Positions 13,907 to 19,829 of a DNA stretch of 19,829 nt are shown here, piece after piece. The notes beneath the pieces are model-generated. The model worked only from the letters and a program-made list of their open reading frames with translations, was not told the DNA's origin and did not search any database. Source of the stretch: Paracoccaceae bacterium. Lineage in GTDB: Bacteria; Pseudomonadota; Alphaproteobacteria; Rhodobacterales; Rhodobacteraceae. The stretch covers positions 1 through 19,829 of the forward strand of contig JAESRD010000290.1 of NCBI GenBank assembly GCA_016764835.1, written 5' to 3'. Position 1 is the first letter of the stretch. Every line of letters begins with the position of its first letter. The position numbers were made by a program, and so were the translations under genes.

Positions 13907-16168
13907 ATGGCAGACAGACCGGAAAGCGAAAGCCGCAAACTGCTTGGCCGCCTGCGCGACGCGCTGGCCGAAGAGGGCGCGGGCCAAGAGCGGCTTGACC
14001 GTATCGTTGGGCTTATCGCCCATTCGATGGCGGCTGAGGTCTGCTCTATCTATCTATTTCGCGACGCTGAAACGCTGGAGCTATGCGCCACAGAGGGGCT
14101 GGATGCCGCAGCGGTTCACCAAACCCGGCTGCGGCTGGGCGAGGGTCTTGTTGGCCGCACCGCCAAAAAGGGCTATGTCATTAACACCGCAGATGCCCCC
14201 GCCGAGCCGGGGTTTCGCTATATGCCAGAAACCGGCGAGGAGCGTTACATCAGCTTTTGCGGTGTGCCGGTGCAGCGGCTGGGCGAGACACTGGGCGTGC
14301 TAGTGGTACAGTCCAAATCAGCCCGCAAAATCACCCCAGATGAGGTTTATGCGCTCGAAGTTGTGGCCATGGTTTTGGCTGAGATGACCGAGCTTGGCGT
14401 TTTCGTTGGCGACGGTGCGGCGCTGAGCGCGCGCCACCAACAGCCGGTTATGTTCCGCGGCACCCAAGCACAGGAGGGCGCGGCCAGAGGCCATGTTTAC
14501 CTGCATGAGCCCCGCGTCGTTGTCACCAACCCGATAGCCGATGACCCAGAGGCAGAGCTGGCCCGGCTGCGCGCCGGGGTTGAGGAGCTGCGGGTCACGG
14601 TTGATGAGTTGCTTTCAACCACGGTGACCAATGATAAAGACCAGCGCGAAGTGCTGGAAGCCTACCGAATGTTTGCCAATTCACGCAGCTGGCTGCGGCG
14701 GATGGAGGCCGATATTGGCGGCGGGCTGTCTGCCGAAGCGGCGGTTGAAAAAGAGCAGTCTTTGGCCCGCACCCGCATGAGCCAAGCTGGCGATGCTTAT
14801 CTGCGCGAGCGCTTGCATGATCTTGATGATCTCTCGAACCGGCTGCTGCGCATTCTGACTGGCCAAGGTGTTGATACTGGGGCAGAAATGCCAGAAGACG
14901 CGGTGCTTGTCGCCCGCAATATTGGCCCCGGTGAGCTGCTAGAATATGGCAAACGGCTCAAAGGAATTGTGCTTGAAGAGGGCTCTGTTGGCAGTCATGC
15001 CGCCATCGTGGCGCGGGCGTGGGCGATCCCGCTGATCATTCGGGCGGAACGGATTACGACTGAGGCGCTGAACGGCGATGAGATCCTGGTCGACGGCGAC
15101 CAAGCCATTGTACATCTGCGGCCAGATGAGGCGATCACCAAGGCATTTGCCGATAAAATCGCCATGCAGGCGCGGGCGCAGGAGCGCTATGCCTCTATCC
15201 GCAGCCTGCCTGCGATGACCCAATGTGGCACCGAAATCCATTTGCATATGAATGCGGGCCTGATGGCTGACCTGCCATCGCTTGAGAATTCTGGTGCCGA
15301 AGGGGTTGGCCTGTTTCGCACCGAATTGCAGTTTCTGATCCGCAATAAAATGCCCAAACGGGCCGAGCTTTCGGCGCTTTATGCGCGGGTGATGGATGCG
15401 GCTGGCGGCAAGCGCGTGGCATTTCGCACGCTCGATATCGGGTCAGACAAAGTACTGCCCTATATGAAGCCAAATGATGAACCAAACCCGGCCATGGGCT
15501 GGCGCGCTATTCGGGTGGGCTTAGATAAACCCGGCGTTTTGCGGATGCAGCTTCAGGCGCTAATCCGTGGCGCCTCGGGGCGGCCGCTGACGATTATGTT
15601 CCCGTTTATTGCCGAGCCGGGCGAGTTTCATGCTGCCCGCGCTGAGTTTGACAAGGCCATGGAACGTGAGCGCATTCTTGGCCATCCGCTGCCAGAATCT
15701 ATTGAAGTGGGCGCGATGCTTGAGACCCCGTCGCTGGCCTTTGCCCCCGATAGTTTCTTTAGCGAGGTCGATTATCTGTCGATCGGCGGCAATGATCTCA
15801 AACAGTTCTTCTACGCCGCTGACCGCGAAAACGAGCGGGTCCGCCGCCGCTATGACACGCTAAATGTTAGTTTTCTCAACCTGTTAGAGATGATCGCTTT
15901 GCGTTGCTCAACGGCGGGTACATCCGTTAGCTTCTGTGGCGAAGATGCGGGCCGCCCGCTTGAGGCTTTGTGCTTTGCCGCCCTTGGCATTCATGTTCTG
16001 TCGATGCGCCCGGCCTCGATTGGCCCGGTAAAGCACCTGCTGCGGTCGAGCAATCTGGGCGAAGCCAAGGCGATTATCGACGAGGCCCGTGCGGCGGGGG
16101 CGCCGTCAGTGCGGCCCGCTTTGACCGAATGGCTGGTGGGCAAGGGCTGGGCGTTACCGCAGGGCTAA
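13907..16168 (+). CDS. ptsP: Phosphoenolpyruvate-protein phosphotransferase PtsP (EI-Ntr)
   Basis: First enzyme of the nitrogen phosphotransferase system: autophosphorylates from PEP and passes phosphate to NPr, linking carbon/nitrogen state to regulation. The 753-residue protein has an N-terminal GAF domain (about 25-165: AAEVCSIYLFRDAETLELCATEGL split across strands, with GEGLVGRTA), then the EI domains. H364 in GSVGSHAAIVARAWAIPLI is the phosphorylated histidine; EGVGLFRTELQFL and the catalytic cysteine in SFCGEDAGRPLEAL mark the PEP-binding barrel. Length matches PtsP (about 750) rather than plain EI (575). The ATG at 13907 (MADRPESESRKLL) is preferred over 13868 because it follows GGGGCAGA and matches family starts. 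Its TAA overlaps the stop of the convergent EcsC-family gene. Confidence 0.96.
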   Translation: MADRPESESRKLLGRLRDALAEEGAGQERLDRIVGLIAHSMAAEVCSIYLFRDAETLELCATEGLDAAAVHQTRLRLGEGLVGRTAKKGYVINTADAPAEPGFRYMPETGEERYISFCGVPVQRLGETLGVLVVQSKSARKITPDEVYALEVVAMVLAEMTELGVFVGDGAALSARHQQPVMFRGTQAQEGAARGHVYLHEPRVVVTNPIADDPEAELARLRAGVEELRVTVDELLSTTVTNDKDQREVLEAYRMFANSRSWLRRMEADIGGGLSAEAAVEKEQSLARTRMSQAGDAYLRERLHDLDDLSNRLLRILTGQGVDTGAEMPEDAVLVARNIGPGELLEYGKRLKGIVLEEGSVGSHAAIVARAWAIPLIIRAERITTEALNGDEILVDGDQAIVHLRPDEAITKAFADKIAMQARAQERYASIRSLPAMTQCGTEIHLHMNAGLMADLPSLENSGAEGVGLFRTELQFLIRNKMPKRAELSALYARVMDAAGGKRVAFRTLDIGSDKVLPYMKPNDEPNPAMGWRAIRVGLDKPGVLRMQLQALIRGASGRPLTIMFPFIAEPGEFHAARAEFDKAMERERILGHPLPESIEVGAMLETPSLAFAPDSFFSEVDYLSIGGNDLKQFFYAADRENERVRRRYDTLNVSFLNLLEMIALRCSTAGTSVSFCGEDAGRPLEALCFAALGIHVLSMRPASIGPVKHLLRSSNLGEAKAIIDEARAAGAPSVRPALTEWLVGKGWALPQG

Positions 16169-16995
16169 CCCTTCTTAAACGCCAGCTTATCCTTTGCCAG
16201 CATTTTGTGAAAATGGCCCAAGACCTCGTCTTGTTCATGCGCCCGGCCCAGCTGGCGCAGGCCAAAATGCACATGGGCGATTTCGGTATAATAGGTGGTG
16301 AAAACATAGTTCACCCCGGCCCCGGCAACCGCGCCAATAATCGGCACCGCCTGACTGGCCAGTTTTTGCGAAATCTGGGCGGCAAATTTGGGCGCAATCT
16401 TGGTGATCAGCGAATTGACCGCCGGGCCGCTCAGCGCCATGCGCGCACCGATAAAGGCCGTGTCGATCCCGTCATCATCTTTGCCGGGGCCACCCGCGCC
16501 AAAGACGCGCAAAACCTCTAGCCGGGTATCGTCGGCTGTAGGGTCTTCGCCGTAGCTCTCAGCCACGCCTTGGATAGCGCGAAAAATCACCATAGTCGCC
16601 ACCGGCAGCTCGGCCAGCGCAGTTGGCAAGCCGCCAAGCCCGCCCAGCGCGCCGGTGACAACGCTGACCGCACGATGGGCACCGTCAGAGGCAAAAGGCC
16701 GGTGCAAAAGGCTTTGGCCACGGCTGCGCTCGGCAAGGTTATAGGCTTGGCTCAGCGCGGTTCTGGCCCGCGACTCAATCAGCTTTCGGGTTTTGGCAGG
16801 CAGCAGATTAAGGCCATCTTCGACCTGACCACCCGCCAGATTGACAGCCTTCATCAACACCCCGCCTGCGCGGCGCTGGCGCAGCGCCAATGCCTGTATT
16901 TGCGCCAATTCAGCCCCGCCCAAAGGTGTGGGTTTTGGCTCTGGGTTTACAAGCTTCATGTCAGGGTCGAGCGTGCTCTCATCGGATTTATCCAT
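16165..16995 (-). CDS. EcsC-family protein
   Basis: A 276-residue protein matching EcsC-like sequences, named for the third gene of the Bacillus ecs locus but of unclear function. It has a charged N-terminus, then a glycine-rich hydrophobic region GALGGLGGLPTALAELPVAT (115-134) followed by IFRAIQGVAESYGEDP (137-152), and a second hydrophobic segment ASQAVPIIGAVAGAGVNYVF near residue 220-240. It probably associates with the membrane. The ATG at 16995 is chosen; a TTG at 17022 would add nine residues and neither has a strong ribosome site. It follows the GNAT gene by 30 bases on the same strand and is probably co-transcribed. The stop codon overlaps that of ptsP. Confidence 0.88.
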   Translation of the reverse strand: MDKSDESTLDPDMKLVNPEPKPTPLGGAELAQIQALALRQRRAGGVLMKAVNLAGGQVEDGLNLLPAKTRKLIESRARTALSQAYNLAERSRGQSLLHRPFASDGAHRAVSVVTGALGGLGGLPTALAELPVATMVIFRAIQGVAESYGEDPTADDTRLEVLRVFGAGGPGKDDDGIDTAFIGARMALSGPAVNSLITKIAPKFAAQISQKLASQAVPIIGAVAGAGVNYVFTTYYTEIAHVHFGLRQLGRAHEQDEVLGHFHKMLAKDKLAFKKG

Positions 16996-17025
16996 AGGTA
17001 TAATATGGGGCTTGTGAACCAAATA

Positions 17026-17514
17026 TCAATCTAAAGCGCGGCAAACGCGGCCTTTGACCCCGGCCCAACTCCCCGGCACTAGGGCCCGGCCGAGCACCCG
17101 GGCCGGGTTGGTCGGCGGCGGCATTTCAACATCGGGCAACAATGTGAACCCGAACCGCATGTAATAGTCAGCGTCGCCGACCAGCATGGCCCGCTGCCAG
17201 CCCAAAGCGGCGGCAATATCCATAGCGCCAAAGACAAGCGCCGCCCCCAGCCCCTCGCCCTGACGGGTTGGGTGCACCGCTATCGGCCCGACCAGCAACG
17301 CCGTTTGCCCGCCAACACGCACCGGCCAGCCGCGTATGGCTCCGGCCAATACTTTGTCTGCGTCACGCGCGACCAAACACATCGGCTTGGCGGGCGCTAT
17401 ATCATCGCGCAGCCGGTAAGATGACAGCGCCTCGCGGCCGGGCACAAAGCATAAATCGAGTAAAGCCTCGACCTCCCAGTAATCATCTGCCGTTTCTTGC
17501 GCTAAATCGTACAT
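17026..17514 (-). CDS. GNAT-family N-acetyltransferase
   Basis: A 162-residue acetyl-CoA-dependent acyltransferase similar to YhbS-type proteins. The acetyl-CoA loop is visible as VGPIAVHPTRQGEGLGAALV (75-94), with RQGEGLG as the pyrophosphate-binding Q/R-x-x-G-x-G/A motif. LVGDADYYMRFGF (111-123) is the usual C-terminal motif. Acceptor substrate is unknown. The ATG at 17514 (MYDLAQET) is preferred over the frame start at 17601 because family homology begins there and a GGGGCGAG purine-rich stretch precedes it. The gene is divergent from mtnP and precedes the EcsC gene on the same strand. Confidence 0.9.
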   Translation of the reverse strand: MYDLAQETADDYWEVEALLDLCFVPGREALSSYRLRDDIAPAKPMCLVARDADKVLAGAIRGWPVRVGGQTALLVGPIAVHPTRQGEGLGAALVFGAMDIAAALGWQRAMLVGDADYYMRFGFTLLPDVEMPPPTNPARVLGRALVPGSWAGVKGRVCRALD

Positions 17515-17660
17515 CTCGCCCCGCCTATACTGGCTGGCGCTGGCCCTAACACAGGTTATGGGTGCCAGCAAATGCACGATTGCCGCTGTGCCGCTTCCCA
17601 CTGGTGCAACGATCCCCTAAGCTGCAATGGGCAGAGTTTAGCAACTGGGAGTGAGCAGCA

Positions 17661-18554
17661 GTGAAAGCCAAAATTGGCGTGATCGGCGGGTCGGGCATTT
17701 ATAATATTGATGGGCTGACCAACACGAGCTGGATTGATGTTGAAACCCCATGGGGGCCACCCTCTGATCAGATATTAACCGGAGAAATCGGCGGTTTTGA
17801 GATGGCATTTTTGCCGCGCCATGGTCGTGGACATGTGCATGAGCCCAGCGCCGTGCCGTACCGGGCCAACATTGACGCGCTCAAGCGGATTGGTGTCACT
17901 GATATTGTCGCCGTTTCTGCCTGCGGCTCGTTTCGTGAAGAAATGGCGCCGGGTGATTTTGTCATGGTAGATCAATATATTGACCGCACGGTTGGCCGCA
18001 CGGCGAGCTTTTTTGGCACTGGCTGTGTGGCCCATGTTTCGGTCGCACATCCGACGTGCGAGCGCCTTAGCAGGGCCGCGCAAGCCGCGGCCATTGCGGC
18101 GGGGGCCAAAGTGCATTGGGGCGGCACATATCTGGCCATGGAGGGCCCGCAATTCTCGACCCAAGCCGAGAGCCGAATGTACCGCGACGCCTGGGGCGCT
18201 GATGTGATAGGCATGACCAATATGCCCGAAGCAAAACTGGCCCGCGAGGCAGAGATTTGTTACGCGCCGATCGCCATGGTCACCGATTATGACAGCTGGC
18301 ACGAAGCCCATGGCAGCGTCGATATCACTGAAATCATTGCGATTTTGGGGGCGAATGGCGACACGGCCCGCGCCACTATCGCCGGGCTGCCAGCCCAATT
18401 GACTGCCGAGCGCACGCCCTGCCCTTGTGGCTGTGACCGCGCCTTGGAGCATGCGATAATGACAGCAGCAGAGCAGCGCGACCCAGCGCTTTTGGCTCGG
18501 CTTGATGCTGTGGCCGGGCGGGTGCTGAGCCCGGATACAAAGGAAAACGCATGA
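17661..18554 (+). CDS. mtnP: S-methyl-5'-thioadenosine phosphorylase
   Basis: Splits 5'-methylthioadenosine, a polyamine-synthesis by-product, into adenine and methylthioribose-1-phosphate. The 297-residue length fits. Signatures: GVIGGSGIYNI (6-16) phosphate loop, LPRHGRGH (51-58), VSACGSFREEM (85-95), YLAMEGPQFSTQAESRMYR (157-175), GMTNMPEAKLAREA (184-197) and DYDSW (209-213). The aspartate in DYDSW favours adenine-containing substrates, so a 6-oxopurine phosphorylase is unlikely. Start is GTG at 17661, with GAG and GGGAG upstream in a GGGAGTGAG stretch. Near the C-terminus C254-x-C256-x-C258 forms an unusual cysteine triad. Stop overlaps the LysE start by ATGA. Confidence 0.95.
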   Translation: MKAKIGVIGGSGIYNIDGLTNTSWIDVETPWGPPSDQILTGEIGGFEMAFLPRHGRGHVHEPSAVPYRANIDALKRIGVTDIVAVSACGSFREEMAPGDFVMVDQYIDRTVGRTASFFGTGCVAHVSVAHPTCERLSRAAQAAAIAAGAKVHWGGTYLAMEGPQFSTQAESRMYRDAWGADVIGMTNMPEAKLAREAEICYAPIAMVTDYDSWHEAHGSVDITEIIAILGANGDTARATIAGLPAQLTAERTPCPCGCDRALEHAIMTAAEQRDPALLARLDAVAGRVLSPDTKENA

Positions 18555-19174
18555 GTTTTGATCTCTGGCTGGCCTTCACCGCCGCCACCATCATCTTGCT
18601 GTTGATCCCCGGCCCAACCGTGCTGTTGGTCATGTCATATGCCATATCACAGGGGCGCAAAGTGGCGGTGGCCTGCGCGCTTGGCGTCGCCTTTGGCGAT
18701 CTTATTGCCATGTCTGCCTCATTGTTTGGGCTGGGCACTTTAATCATGGCATCGGCCACTTTATTTAACCTGACGAAATGGGCCGGCGCTGTCTATCTGG
18801 TCTGGCTGGGCATAAAGCTGTTGCGCAACCCACCCGCGCTGGTTGAGACCACAACAGAAGCGTCAGATACCAGCCGCGCCATCTTTGGCCATGCGGCCAT
18901 GGTCACGGCGCTCAACCCAAAATCCATCGCGTTTTTCATTGCCTTCGTGCCGCAGTTCATTGATGCATCTGCGCCTTTGAGCGGCCAATTTGCCATCGTC
19001 ATTGCCACATTCGTCGGGCTGGCGGCGCTCAACGCGCTGGCCTATGCGCTGCTTGCCGACAAAATGCGCCAGTCAATTGCCCGACCATCAGTTTTGCGCA
19101 ATATATCGCGCGCGGGCGGTGGTGCGCTTATTCTTATGGGCCTCACCACGGCCACTTTGCGCAAAGGAGCGTAA
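18551..19174 (+). CDS. LysE/RhtB-family amino-acid exporter
   Basis: A 207-residue inner-membrane protein of normal LysE/RhtB length with about six hydrophobic segments. The N-terminus LWLAFTAATIILLLIPGPTV with PGP at 20-22 is the family hallmark, followed by ISQGRKVAVACALGVAFGD (32-50) and the NPKSIAFFIAFVPQFID stretch in the second half. Members export amino acids or related metabolites; substrates range from homoserine and threonine to lysine. Its ATG lies inside the mtnP stop (ATGA) and apt starts three bases after its own stop, so it is embedded in a salvage operon. The exported compound is not known. Confidence 0.93.
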   Translation: MSFDLWLAFTAATIILLLIPGPTVLLVMSYAISQGRKVAVACALGVAFGDLIAMSASLFGLGTLIMASATLFNLTKWAGAVYLVWLGIKLLRNPPALVETTTEASDTSRAIFGHAAMVTALNPKSIAFFIAFVPQFIDASAPLSGQFAIVIATFVGLAALNALAYALLADKMRQSIARPSVLRNISRAGGGALILMGLTTATLRKGA

Positions 19175-19177
19175 ATC

Positions 19178-19708
19178 ATGAAAACCGTCAGAGACTATAT
19201 CCGCACGATCCCAGACTTTCCAAAGCCGGGGATTATGTTTCGTGATGTGACCACGTTGTTTAGCGATCCGCGCGGGTTTCGGCTGTCGATTGATCAGCTG
19301 CTCAGCCCCTATACCGGCCTGCCGATTGACCGGGTTGCCGGGCTAGAGGCGCGCGGGTTTATCCTTGGCGGGGCTGTGGCGCACCAGCTCTCGACCGGCT
19401 TTGTGCCAATCCGCAAAAAGGGCAAACTGCCGGGCGAAACCATTGAGCAAAGCTACCAGCTTGAATATGGTGAGGCGATTATGGAGCTGCATAAAGACGC
19501 CATTTTGCCGGGTGAAAAGGTGCTGTTGGTTGATGACCTTTTGGCCACTGGCGGTACGGCTGAGGCCGGGATCAACCTGATAGAGCGGCTTGGCGGCGAG
19601 GTCATTGGCTGCGCATTCGTCATCGACCTGCCAGATCTTGGCGGACGCGCCCGGCTTGATGCTTTGGGCATGGATGTTCACGCGCTGTGCAGCTTTGAAG
19701 GCGATTAA
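19178..19708 (+). CDS. apt: Adenine phosphoribosyltransferase
   Basis: Converts adenine and PRPP to AMP. The 176-residue protein has the family pattern: [19 protein letters not shown] (1-19), the [11 protein letters not shown] segment, [20 protein letters not shown] (55-74), the GKLPGET purine-site loop (82-88) and the PRPP-binding motif [14 protein letters not shown] (115-128). The ATG follows AAAGGAG at about nine bases, the strongest ribosome site in this operon. In the MtnP-LysE-Apt operon it would recycle the adenine released from methylthioadenosine. Confidence 0.97.
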   Translation: MKTVRDYIRTIPDFPKPGIMFRDVTTLFSDPRGFRLSIDQLLSPYTGLPIDRVAGLEARGFILGGAVAHQLSTGFVPIRKKGKLPGETIEQSYQLEYGEAIMELHKDAILPGEKVLLVDDLLATGGTAEAGINLIERLGGEVIGCAFVIDLPDLGGRARLDALGMDVHALCSFEGD

Positions 19709-19734
19709 TGTGGCCGCCATCTTTCTCCCCTTTG

Positions 19735-19758
19735 CGACCCTGTTCATAAGAAGGGTCG
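19735..19758 (+). terminator. Weak hairpin after apt
   Basis: CGACCCT (19735-19741) and AGGGTCG (19752-19758) are perfect 7-bp arms with a ten-base loop, 26 bases after the apt stop. No convincing T-run follows (only ATATTT further on), so termination is uncertain. Confidence 0.35.
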
Positions 19759-19796
19759 GCGTCTTCATATTTGGCGTCGGCTAAGCGCATGCTGTC

Positions 19797-19829
19797 ATGA
19801 TCGCCAAACTCGAAATGTTCATCACCCTC
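19797..19829 (+). CDS. Start of a LysR-family regulator, partial at the window edge
   Basis: The last 33 bases are an open frame, MIAKLEMFITL, that matches the start of roseobacter LysR regulators (roughly MI.KLEMF..LA.E.HFGRAA). The protein is cut by the window end, so only the first 11 residues of the DNA-binding domain are visible. Identification is tentative because of the short length. No strong ribosome site precedes it. It is on the same strand as apt, 88 bases downstream. Confidence 0.5.
   Translation, partial: MIAKLEMFITL

Noticed and set aside
19343..19768. 141-codon minus-strand frame over apt
   Set aside because: It is antisense to apt and its translation resembles nothing known.
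1..19829. CRISPR arrays, transposases, integrases, tRNA or rRNA genes
   Set aside because: No repeat-spacer structure, mobile-element protein or RNA-gene pattern was seen on either strand.

Overview
The window reads as chromosomal DNA of an alphaproteobacterium, most likely Rhodobacterales (Roseobacter-like). This rests on moderately GC-rich, densely packed genes; the lysC - methyltransferase - ptsP neighbourhood and a DUF1178 gene close to lysC; a small hemP gene; and protein sequences that read like roseobacter versions of UvrB, PtsP and MtnP. No tRNA, rRNA, CRISPR array, insertion sequence or integrase is visible. No stretch over about 210 bases lacks a gene.

Layout. (1) The left edge (1-474) is a junction. 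Bases 1-69 read rightward like an internal piece of an indolepyruvate ferredoxin oxidoreductase alpha subunit. From base 70 a SulP-type anion permease runs the other way and loses its homology exactly at the junction. (2) uvrB (679-2874) is followed by a short YdcF/DUF218 gene. A secreted four-EF-hand protein (minus) lies back to back with a MarR regulator (plus), and the space between them carries an operator-like repeat array. (3) The main accessory block (4505-10104) has an IclR-family regulator (minus) facing a fused TAXI-type TRAP permease, its periplasmic TAXI binding protein, and a type I sulfatase-like hydrolase. The divergent intergenic region has two palindromes. A strong hairpin lies between binding protein and sulfatase. 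(4) hemP and an uncharacterised cysteine-motif protein share an ATGA overlap. A palindrome upstream suggests iron control. (5) Housekeeping genes follow: DUF1178, lysC, a SAM methyltransferase, ptsP, an EcsC-family protein and a GNAT acetyltransferase. (6) mtnP - LysE-type exporter - apt form a tight operon: MtnP releases adenine from methylthioadenosine and Apt converts it to AMP. (7) The last 33 bases are the start of a probable LysR regulator.

How the genes fit together. The clearest candidate for an uncharacterised function is the IclR/TRAP-TAXI/sulfatase cassette. It looks like a locally regulated uptake-and-hydrolysis module for an organic acid or sulfate/phosphonate ester, but the substrate cannot be read from the sequence. 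The second candidate is the translationally coupled HemP plus Cys-motif protein. Two convergent gene pairs (lysC/methyltransferase and ptsP/EcsC) end on a shared CTAA, so their stop codons overlap.
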